Source: Symbiodinium natans (taxonomy: Eukaryota; Sar; Dinophyceae; Suessiales; Symbiodiniaceae). Taken from it: a stretch of 62,500 nt of DNA. The notes under the pieces are model-generated. The model was not told the DNA's origin and did not search any database. It was given only the letters and a program-made list of their open reading frames with translations. Numbering within the stretch: position 1 is the first letter of the stretch; each line of letters opens with the position of its first letter. Of the stretch, positions 30,693 through 42,600 are shown one piece after another. A program made the position numbers and the translations under genes. The stretch is taken from assembly GCA_905221605.1 (NCBI GenBank), contig CAJNDS010002779.1, positions 555,677 through 618,176 of the forward strand, in the 5' to 3' direction.

Positions 30693-33600
30693 GTGTTTAG
30701 GGTTTAGGGTTTAGGCTTTAGGGTTCAGGGTTCAGGGTTCAGGGTTCAGGGTGTGGGGTCTATGCGTCGGGGTTTAGGAGTTCGGGTTCAGGGTTGATAA
30801 GGGTTGATAAGCGCAATGTTTGGGGGTTGGGGAATGGGGGGTGGGGGAAGGGAAACGAGAAAAGGGACGGCCGGCTTAGTGAAGTTGACTTTCCGAATAT
30901 CTCTCTGTCGCAGACAGAAGGTCTACTGGGGGACCCCATGCCATAAATCCTAGACCTTAAACCCTAAACCCTAAACCCTAAACCCTAAACCCCCCTAAAC
31001 CCTAAACCCTAAACCCTAAACCCTAAACAAAGCTTAAAGCCGAAAACTTAAAGAGAGACCTGTGGGGAGCTTAGGGTTTGCAGTCCCAGGGCGCTCACCG
31101 GAAGTGGAGTTTACAGTGCTGTTATTGGTGAGTGTGTGTGTGTATATATATATACATATTTACGCACATTTATGCAATTTATACATCTAAATTTTCGGTT
31201 TGGGGTTTAGGGTGAGTATATATATATATATATTTCGATATGGAGGGTGCCTTCTTTTGGGGGGTCTACGTCGTCACGAGCGCTCCCCCAAATGCCCCCC
31301 AGAGCTGAGGAGAACCACGGGGCCACGGTCTCGTCCTACACCCTGATCGTGGAGCTGCGCTGTCCACACCCACGGGCCTTCTCCTTATTCCAGGCAACCT
31401 GGCCAGAGGTCTCTGCCTCTCGGCCGCAGCCTATATTTCAAAAAGCAAAATAAATGAATAAATCAATAAGTAAGTAAATAAGTAAATAAATAAGAAAACC
31501 AATATATATGTATACACACAGACTATCTATGTAGTGAGTTTTCTTAATTGTCATATGTATATAGAAAGATACGAAACACTCCAAAAGCCCTATTTAGGGT
31601 TTTGTAAACGTTAACAACCCAATTTCTAAATTGTTTTTTTTAACGTTAAACAACCTTAAACCCTAACTGGGGTTTGCTAATGTTAAAAAAACCAAAACCC
31701 TAATTTTTTTCAACGTTAAAAAAACCCTAAAAGCCCTAAACATTGCCCGCGACTGGGCTCCATGTCTGCATGGTGCTGCGCAACTGTAAACACACTGGGG
31801 ACAGTGAGTGCATCCCGGGGCTTCCGAAGGTAGGGTTTAGGGTTTAGGGTTTAGGGTTCAGGGTTTAGGGTTTAGGGTTTAGGGTTTAGGGTTTAGGGCT
31901 TTGGGCTTTGGGCTCTGGGCTTTGGGCCTCCTGACTCGGCTACGAGCACCGTGCGCTCATCTGCTCACGATTGCTGGTAAGGCTAGCCATGCAACCATCT
32001 CCGAATGCCTCGTGGACCAGAGTCGCGTGGTGGTCGGCGGTGCAGAGAGCAGCTCGTTCTGATGGGTAGGTCGAACCTTCCGGCTCCCTGATTTTGGGGT
32101 GTTCAATTCTGAAACCGCCGGAAGTCCTCTGTCAATTCGATTTCGTTGTCACCCCAACAGCCACTGCACTCAGGCGAGCAAAGCGTGCGCTCGCTGGAAA
32201 CCGCGCGTGTCTTGGCTTGTGCCCAAATTCAGTACAGCACTACTAAAGCCTCAAGTGAGCTTTGCCTGAGAGAGGAGGGGCAGAGCGGTGCGAAGGTCTG
32301 GCAAACACACAGATCGTTGATGTGCATTGACTATGGCTGATCGTTCTGCCTGTCTTTCTATGCTGCGGAGTTTGTTGCCCTAAACCTGAAACCCTAAACC
32401 CAAACCCTAAACCCTACACCCTACACCCTACACCCTACACCCTAAACCCTAAACCCTAAACCCGAAACCACCCTAAACCCTGAGCGGCAAGGACAGCAGA
32501 ATCGCTTCGTGCGCCTCTACTTCATCTGCAACGCCGCAGAGAGCAACATCCAAGTCTTTTCGAGCCTTGCTTTGTGAGTTTTGAGCCCTAAACCCTAAAC
32601 CGTAAACCCTAAACCCTAAACCCTAAACCCTAAACCCTAAACCCTAAACCCTAAACCCTAAACCCTACACCCTAAATCCTAAACCCTAAACCCTAAACCC
32701 TAAACCCTAAACTCTAAACCCCACATAAACCCTAAACCGAAGCAACCTGCACTCGCTGTTGCCCGGAAGCATGCTTTGCCGAGGCAAGTGTACTTGTTGA
32801 AGGTGCTATCAGAGTAAGTTGCTAGCATAACTTCAGCGTCGTGTTTTTACATAAGTTGGAATCCGTTGAAAAAATGCACTGGTGGTTAGAGTCCTCTAAG
32901 TTTCCCAGATGTGACTCTTAGCCTGACTCCGTCACCCTCACCTAGGGCAGAGGGTATGCCGAAGCTTGACCCCAAATTGCCGAATGCAAAACAAGCTTTC
33001 TCGGCCAAGCTTGCTAAACAAAACACCCTAGCCCTAAACCCTAAACCCTAAACCCCAAGCCCTAAGCCCTAAGCCCTAAGCCCTAAGCCCTAAGCCCTAA
33101 GCCCTAAGCCGTAAGCCCTAAACCCTAAACCCTAAACCCTAACCAGGAACGCGGACCAGGCCCTCTGCTTGGGGACCCTCCCGGCAGGTGGCTCCACTCG
33201 ATGGGCCTCTCGGACTTCATCCTTCAGGGTTTAGGGTTTAGGGTTTAGGGCAGGTTCGGAGGGTGGAGACTTTGGGGTTTTGTGGCGTTCGGGGGCATCT
33301 TTTCCGGTTAGTAGTGTTCTTGTGTTTTTTACAATATGGTTCAGGGTTTGAGGCATTTAAAGGGTCAGTTGTGTCTCTGTGTGTGTTTTTCAGGTTTAGG
33401 GCTTAGGTTTCTTACCTTTAAGCCGAAAACCTAGAAGACCGAAGTCCCGAACTCGAATCAAGCGCCTAAAGCCCGCTAAACCCTAAACCCTAAACCCCCA
33501 AGCCTGAGCTAAACCCAGCTTCCCAGGCCTTGGACCGCAAGGGCTTTCTCCTCCTGGCAAGCAACAGTGCCTCTGCTGTCACCCGAGACCCTAGACCTAC

Positions 33601-36600
33601 GCCCCTAATACATCATCATCATCTTCTTCTTCTTCTTCATCATCATCACCATCATCATCATCACCATCATTCAACATAATCATGATCATGATCATGATCA
33701 TGATGATGATGATGATCATCATCATCATCAGAACGATATGAGTGATTATAGTCACAATGGATTCATCGAGTAGGTATGCGTTGTTGGCCTTAGGTGTTGG
33801 GTCGGCCCTTCTTCATCCTTGGCAAGGTCCTTAGGCTTTGATTTGAGAACCCTGGGCAAGGTCCTTCCTACATGCCTGGCAGCATCGAAATCAAACGTGT
33901 GGAGCTTCATCGGCGGCTCTTCAGTCAGCAGGACGGATGCGGGCCCAGCGCCCAAAGTGTCCAGTTTGGAGTTTTGGGATTTGGGCATGTTCCCCCTTTA
34001 TACTAACAGTCCTTAATAGGGATTATAGTAACCCCCCATTATCATCCCCCTTAAGGAGCTGGTAGATTTCGGAGGGACATCCCAAGTTGGGGTTTAGGTT
34101 CCTTGGACTCAGAGTTGAACGGCCCCCCCAACTCGAGGAAGTTCAAGCGCATGTTTCGCAGCGGTGGTCCTTCCGCCATCCGGCTGCATTCTGGGAAGGG
34201 TTTAGGGTTTAGGGTTTAGGGTTTAGGGTTTAGGGTCTAGGGTTTAGGGTTTAGGGCCTTTAGGGCCTTTAGGGCCTTTAGGGCCTTTAGGGCCTTTAGG
34301 GCCTTTAGGGCCTTTAGGGCCTTTAGGGCCTTTAGGGCCTTTAGGGCCTCTAGGGCCTCTAGGGCCTTTAGGGCATTTAGGGCCTTTAGGGTTTAGGGTT
34401 TAGGGTTCAGGTACTTTTAGTAATTGGCACCGGATGTGGGAGGCTGCATCCTCTGCAGCCCCAACCCATGCAATAGTCCAGCCAAACGCATCTGTGCTCT
34501 CACACGGGGGTTGCTAATGACGGGAACCTCTGGATGCCCTCGAGGGGTCAGATGGAATGCATTAGTTTGGTTGGAATAGGGTTTAGGGTTAGGGTTTAGG
34601 GTTTAGGGTTTAGGTTTTAGGGTTTAGGGTTTAGGGTTTAGGGTGCAGATACTTCCGAGACAGTATAGCTTCAGAATTTGTATTCCGCCCTGAAGAGTTG
34701 CCAAGATCTAAACCCCCTGCAAGACCTGTAAACCCTAAACCCTATCCCATAGACCCTAAACCCCAAACCCTTGCTTCGAACCGGCAACAAGAGCCCTAAG
34801 CCCTAAACCCTAAGCCCTAAGCCCTAAGCCCTAAACCCTAAACCCTAAACCTAAACCCTAAACCCCAAACCCTAAACCCTAAACCCCAAACCCTAAACCC
34901 TAAACTGCTGAGGCGGGGCCGCACTCAGCGCTGCACTGCGGCGCTTCCGCGGGAAGCTGGCGCTCTCGTCCTTGGACAAGAAGCCGCCACTTGGTAGGGT
35001 TTAGGGTTTAGGGTTTAGGGTTTAGGGTTTAGGGTTTAGGGTTTAGGGTTTAGGGTTTAGGGTTTAGGGTTTAGGGTTTAGGGTTTGGGGTTTAGGGTTT
35101 GGGGTTCGGGATTTGGGGTTTAGGGTTTTTGGAGGGCTTGGGCTTATGAGAGCTTGGTGGAGTCGACTCCTGGGGCATGTAGGGCCAGCAGGATTTCTAG
35201 GTTTAGGGCTGAGGGCCTGGGTTTCATGGGGTTTGCCCGTGGTTTTTGGGCTTTTGTGAAGGACCGGCCTCAGGCTCCCTGCCCTAAGCCCGAAACCTGA
35301 AACCCTAAACCCTAAGCCCTAAGCCCTAAACCCCCCTGAAGCCCGAGAACCCTCCACAAGCCCAGGCAGCCTCTTTGGTGCGACCTCTCGCGCCTTGGCT
35401 CAGATGGCCACCCCCTGCAGCCTGTTAGCCCAAATCTAAGGTTGGAACCATGGGCCCTTCGTATGGTCCCTTACCCTCGTGAAATAAAGGGATCCGACAT
35501 GTGGGCCCTTAAGGGTTGCATGACAAAATAACGGCTCATACTTGAAACCTTGAACCAAAGGGCTCTCTCCTAGCGCAGATGGTCGATTCTGGAAGTCTAG
35601 GTACCTCAAACCCTATATACTGTGGCTGTGGGCGGGGGCCGTGTTCCGTATGCAGAAGACTCTCAAATGTCCAATGGCTTGCTGGCTGTTTCGAAGGGGT
35701 TTCGACGGTTGAGGGTTGAGGGCTGCAGGGGTGATGTCGTGGCAGCGTGCAAGGTTTCTGGCTCATTTCTGCGACGTGTTCATGGACATCAACAATGGGA
35801 AGATCTACAGATCTCTGCAGGCAGGGCCCTGAGTTCAAGCTGTCTATCATGCCACTGCCTTGGAACCTCGCAACCTTCAAGCCTTGGACAAAACCCGCAA
35901 CAAAACCCTAGACCCCGGAAGAGTGCAAGTACCGTAAAACCCAGGAAAAATCTGAAGGCCCCTATAAGCAACCCTAAGCCCCTGTTCCCCCCACCAAAAA
36001 TGGGCCGTTCAGAGTCCCCCCCCCCCCCCCTATTATAATATTATCATCCCTTTTCAGAACATCCCAAGAGGTTAGTGGAATCCCCCCCCCCCCCCCAAAA
36101 AAAAAAAAAAAAAAATGGCTGTGTTCAGATCATCTTGCTGGGCCTGGAGAAGCTGGCGGCAGAGAAGTCGTCGCTGCTTGGAGCCGCGGAGCAGGCGCGG
36201 GCGCTGGGGTGAGGCACTTGACCGCTCTGGTTGCTGTGCATGGGCCCCGAAACCTTCAACCCTGAAACCCTCAACCCTGAAACCCTAAACCTAAACCCTA
36301 ATACCCTAAACCCTAATACCCTAATACCCTAATACCCTAAACCCTAAACCCTAAACCCTAAACCCTAAACCCTAAACCCTAAACCCTAAACCCTAAACCC
36401 TAAACCCTAAACCCTAAACCCAAACCCACAACCCTAAACGCTAATCCCTTCAGGGCTCAGAATCTGAACTGTCCATGGCCCCACGTGAGCTTAGGGGGGC
36501 GAGGGGCTGACTGCGACCAGGATGCCGTGAAGAAGGTGACGTCTCTCTTTGATGCAAGTCCCGACCTCAGCACACGACTCTTCGGCGCGGCGAGGCCTCA

Positions 36601-39600
36601 GACAACCCTGTTGGAGCATCTTCCAATAGGTAGGGTCTGTGTAGGACTTAGGATTTAGGGTTTGGGGATGTTTAGAGTTTAGGGTTTAGGGTTTAGGGTT
36701 TAGGGTTTACTACAGTTCTCGCAAGGCTTGGATCTCTTCCGGAAGTACGACCGGACAAGGGGCGAGGCCATGCGGTTCAATGAGCGGACTTTACTTGGAG
36801 GTTCAGGGTACTTCGAGGTTTTAGGGTTTAGGGTTTAGGGTTTAGGGTCTATAAGCCCCCTAAGTCTTCCTAGTCTAAGCAGGTGATACATAGAGGTTGT
36901 CAGTACCTATGAATCTCCAAGCAAAGGATTCGGATTCGGGGTGTAGCATTCAGGGACAAAATTCCACGGGGTTCGCTGCTACTTCGGGTTTTTGGTGATT
37001 TCGGATCCGATCCCTTAAGCCCAACGCTGTAAACGTGATCTTTCCAGCTGATGCTTACCTGCGCATTTGCCAGGTCGACCCCTATGATGACTATGCTGAG
37101 ATGCCAGGGCTTCTGCCATTCCTGAAGAGGCCGGTTTCAGGGTTTCAGGCTCACGGCTGAGGAGCCCAAGAAGAGGGTAAAGGGCCCTAAACCCCAAACC
37201 CTAAAACCTAAACCCCAAACCCCAAACCCCAAACCCTAAACCCTAAACCCTAAACCCTAAACCCTAAACCCTAAACCCTAAACCCTAAACCCTAAACCCT
37301 AAACCCTAAACCCTAAACCCTAAACCCTACCCCCTAAACCCTAAACCCCAAGAAGGGATTAGAATTCGAATAGTGCCTTGGAGTCTCTGAACTTGGGGGG
37401 GGGGCATCCCGCCTAAACCCTAAACCCTAAACCCTGGACCCTGGACCCTAAGCCCTAAGCCCTAAGCCCTAAGCCCTAAGCCCTAAACCCTAAACCCTAA
37501 ACCCTAAACCCTAAACCCTAAACCCTAAACCCTAAACCCTAAACCCTAAACCCTAAACCCTAAACCCTAGACCCTAGACCCTAAACCCTGAACCCTGAAC
37601 CCTAAACCCTAAACCCTAAACCCTAAACCCTAAACCCTAAACCCTAAACCCTAACCCAATCGGGAGGCTGCGCCGGATGCTCGCCAACCTCAACGTCGGA
37701 GATTCCGCGCTGTTGCCGGGCGGATGGGGATGCGGCCGCTGGGCACAGACCCGGTTTAGGGTTTAGGGTTTGGGGTTTAGGGTTTAGGGTTTAGGGTTTA
37801 GGGTTTGTGGTTTAGGGTTTAGGGTTTGTGGTTTAGGGTTTAGTGTGGGGCTGATGTCGCCATCCATGCCCTTGAGGGTCACTACGGAGTTTCAATGGAA
37901 CACCGTGAGAGCTCCCTTCGCGAGAGGAATTCCAGGTCTGCTCTTGAGCGCCTTCAGCCACAAGAAAAGTCGAATATGACTGGGGTCATCCTTTATGAAT
38001 ATACGAAAATGACCCTCGAACACCCTTTCCTAATTTCGAGCTCGGGCCAAGGCGACTTCATGGTCAGGCAGTACATTTGCTTTGTGTCTGGGTGGCAGAG
38101 GGTTTAGGGTTTAGGGTTTCGGGTTTAGAGTTTAGGGTTTAGGGTTTCGGGTTTAGGGTTTAGTGTTTAGATACCAGCACCCACTGCCTCGGAGCGGGAG
38201 CATTCTCAAGTTCACAATGCGGTGGCAAGGTTTCGATGACAATCTAGCCTGGTTTTGGGTTTGGGTTTAGGTCTGAGAGTTTAGGGTTTAGGGTTTAGGG
38301 TTTAGGGTTTAGTGTTTAAGCCAAATCTTCATGTCCAGTCTTGCTGATGCTGCCTCGAGCTCTGGCACTCTGAGGTGATGGCGGCCTGGCTGCAATCGGA
38401 CGACGCTCCCTGTGGCTCAAGGAGGGCGCGGCAACGCAACGGGGAGAATGTTACCACATGGTCAGTTCTCAAAATTAGGGTACCCTAAAAATGTGAGGGG
38501 CCCCAAAAAGGAACACAAACGCGACAACTTACCACATGTACTTTAAGTTGGGGGTGCAAATCGAAAAATTGCCCATGATGCCAAGGAACGGGTGGGCGAG
38601 GACAACTATCGCATTGCTGTCTTCGGCTTTGGGCCAAGCCGAGAATACCATCCGAAGACCCCAGCCAGCGATTTGATTCGACTTTGGCGAAGGCATGAGA
38701 AGGCAGCGCCCCCAACCCTAAACCCTGAAACCTAAAGCCCTAAACCCCAATCCCCATATCTGGTTAACCCTATAACCCGATCCCCATGTCTGGTTTTTCG
38801 GGCTCCTAGCTCTCGGCGCGGCGCCTCCGGAGGAGTGCTGCGACGCCCGGTAGCTGGCCTGTTGCAGGTGTCTGTTCGAAGAGTTCGCAGCCATCCCCAA
38901 GACCCCAAACCCTAAACCCCAAACCCCAAACCCCCAAACCGTAAACCCTAAACCCTAGAACAAATCATCCGGAACAAAAAGAGATTCTCTCTCAAGCCCT
39001 TTACCTATAGGCCCCTGAGGCTTTCATGTTTTTTTCGCCTTAAACCCAAGAAGAATCTTAACAATAAGATTTTGGTGAGGGTTCTGGGGGAAGCATCGTC
39101 TACGGGAGAACACAAGCCATCCCAAGGTCTTGCCTATACACATGCTTGGTTTAGGGTGTAGGGTTTTGGGTTTAGGGTTTAGGGTTTAGGGTTTAGGGTT
39201 TAGGGTCATCCACTTGCTTGTGGCACGTCTGAGGACTGCGGCCGCACCTCCGAAGATCAAGTTCCGGCCGATCGTCCTGGAGAACCTTCCCAGGCGAGCC
39301 TTTAACACTGCGGCCAGTGTATATAGATGCACCGTGTGATGCACCCTGTGATACGTAGCTCCTGTAAGATGGAAGAAGGACCCTCCCCCGCCCCTGCCCA
39401 AATGAAAACAACATGATGCACTCGAAATTCAGCAAACCCTAAACCCTAAACCCTAAACCCTAAACCCTAAACCCTAAACCCTGAACCCTAAACCCTAAAC
39501 GGTAGCTCGGAAGCGTGAGCGCGGGTCAGGAGCAAGGCGCTCGATGAAGCCTGGTGGGCCCTGCTGGTGGAGACCTGGATCTCAAAGCGGGTTAAGGGTT

Positions 39601-42600
39601 TAGGGTTTAGGGCTTAGGGTTTGGGGTTTAGGGTTTAGGGTTTAGGGCCTTTTCTTGGAATCCGATGATCACAGGTATCTGCTGCTTTCGAGCAGCCCCT
39701 ACAGGGAAGTGCATACTTGAGGGCCGATTGCGACAGAAGCAGGTGCATACCATGGCCTTGGGCGGCAAACTCACCACAGTGCACGCTGCAACACAAAGCC
39801 CGAAAACCTCAAGCCGAAACTTGGTACCCTAAACCCTAAACCCTAAACCCTAAACCCTAAACCCTAAACCCTAAACCCTAAACCCTAAACCCTAAACCCT
39901 AAACCCTAAACCCTAAACCCCAAACCCCAAACCCTAAACCCTAAACCCTAAACCCAAAACCCTAAACCCTAAACACCTAAACCCTAAACCCTAAACCCTA
40001 GAGGGACCCTTCTCCCTTTTTTGGGTTCAAGGTTCCCTTATAGTAAAGGAACCAAGCCCAAAAAGGGTACCCTCGTTGTAATAATATGCCTCCTGGGCTA
40101 CCAAGTAAGCCTTAAACCCCTTAAACCGTCATCCCCAAACTCAGACGGCGGCGTGACCCTGGACAGCCTTGGACCTCTGACCCACCACTAAACCCTAACA
40201 GCCCGAAACCCTAAACCCTAAACCCTAAGCCCCAAACCCTAAACCCTAAACAAAGGAAAACCCTAAACCCTCAAAAACCCGAAGGCCCCCAAAGGGTTGT
40301 TCTAAGTGGGTTCGAAGTAGGGTAGCTTGGGATGTAGTTGGTTACGACCCTGATTCGGGTACCTGCAACCCTACTCTGTTTCTATTTACCCATGAACCTT
40401 CAAGAACCTTCAAGTAGGTTTAGGGTTTAGGGTTTAGGGTTTAGGGTTTAGGGTTTAGGGTTTAGGGTTTAGGGTTTAGGGTTTAGGGTTTAGGGTTTAG
40501 GGTTTAGGGTGTAGACCCCCCCCCCCCTCCCTTGCGTAAATTGGTTCGTCTCGACTTGGAAGCTCTTTTGACTTAGTAAAGTAGGGTTAGTAAGGTGGGT
40601 TTGGGGGATGATAATGGGCTTTCCAGGGATCATCATAGGGATCCTTAGTATGATTGATTTAGGGCATATTCCTTAATTGAGGGGTATTGGGCGCTTTGGG
40701 TTCTAAGTCGGCCTAAGCTCCGAATTGGACCCGGCCATTGTGATCGACTTGCCAAGGCAACAAACCTGCCCGATGTGAATGAGCCCCTTGGTCCGGGTCA
40801 GCCCGTATACGGTAATGGGGAGGGCTTTAAGGGTTTAGGGTTGAGGGCTTTAAGGGTCAAGCTTTAAGGGCTTTAGGCGCGGGGGTACCCATTGCACTCT
40901 CCCAAAACCAGTAGAACGCGCGTTATTTTCGGAACCGCCGAAGTAGGTTCGCCCAATTTGATTCTGCGAACCCCCGCCCCCTCTCCCCCAAAATACGGTA
41001 CTTGGAGGCTTTGGCTTTATCTGTGGAGGATTCGTGGGTAGTGTAAGAAAGGCTCGCAGTGTCCTCGGTGCTATTGATGCTGCTTTGAGCTTGGTGAGCT
41101 AGTTGCTTTACAGAAAAGGGCGCCAGAGTTTCTAGATTGCTTTCGAGGGTGTAGACTTTGGGGCCTTCATTTGCTGATAGTTCATAGTCGAGGGCCCGGG
41201 GTTTGGGCGGAGGGCAGCCCTAATAACCCTAGCAACAATGACCCCAAGAACTCCAGCAACCCTGACATCCCTAGCAGCCCTCAGTGACCGAAAAAACTCT
41301 ACTTTTGGTGCTTGGTACTCAGGGTAGTTTCATGGGTCCCTAATATGGTCCCTTTGCCTCTTTAAAGGGTTCTGACTTGGGTTGTATAGGGAAAATAAGG
41401 GTACAGAAGGGGTTTCCATGTAAGGGCCCATATCATCGGACAGTGAAGACTCTCTCCTGTCATTTTTCGGATTTGCTTGGGTGGTCGTTTGCACTCTGGG
41501 GTTTTGGCTGGCGGGTGTGTAGGGTTCAGGGTTTAGGGTTTAGGGTCTAGGGGTCCTCAACCCTCAAGGGATGAAGACTCGTATCCATAAGGTTGTGCCC
41601 CTAAATGTTCGCCTTAATCTACTCCTTAATCTACTCCTAATGTTACCCTTATACTTCTTTAGGGGAGGCCCCCAAAACCTAAAGGGTACAACCTTAAGGG
41701 TCCAAGGTAGAACCCCTAGAAGCCCTAAGCCCTTAAAGCAAGTGAAGCCCTAAACCCTAAACCCTAAACCCTAAGCCCTTAGACCAAGTGCCACTGAGGA
41801 ACAAGACCAGCCCTCAGTTGACCTACGACTTCTTCTTGCCCTTCATGGCCTCCGCCCCCCTGGAGCAAGTGAGGGAGGCGAGCCGGACATCCTCAAGCCC
41901 CCCTAAACCCTAGATCTACTAAACCCTAAACCCTAAACCCTAAACCCTAAACCCTAAACCCTAAACCCCAAACCCCAAACCCCAAACCCTAAACCCTAAA
42001 CCCGAAACCTTGGAAGAAGCTCCTTCTTGGCCCTGGGGGGCGTGTCTCGTGCCTTTGAGGCCTCCGAGAAGAAGCCCGAAGGGGAGGATCCGGCCTACGA
42101 CTGGCGATCGCCGGCCGGGCTTCCCAGCTCTTGGAGGGGATTAGGGTTTGGGGTTCAGGGTTTAGGGTTTGGGGTTTGGGGTTTGGGGTTTGGGGTTTGG
42201 GGTTTAGAGTCTAGGGTTTGCGGTTGAAGGCTTAGGGCTTAGGGCTTAGGGCTTGGAGGGGAGGGTTTTGGGGCTTGGGGGGAGTTTACGGGTCTCGGGG
42301 CTCATCTTGGCATTCAAGAGGGGTTATCAGCTACGAGTGTGTAGAGTTTCCCAGTCGCTTGGGCCAGGTCTACGGGCGCTCGCGGAACAACTTTCACAGA
42401 TGCCTGCTGGACGCCATGCATTATCTTCTGCGCAGGTGCCTAAACCCTAAACCCTAAACCCCTAAATTTAAACCCCTAAATTTAAACCCCTAAACCCCTA
42501 AACCCCTAAGCCCCTAAACCCCTAAACCCCTAAACCCCTGATTTTTTCCAAAAGCCTCTCAATGTGCAGCCAGGTGCGGCCTCACGAAGCCGCGAACGAA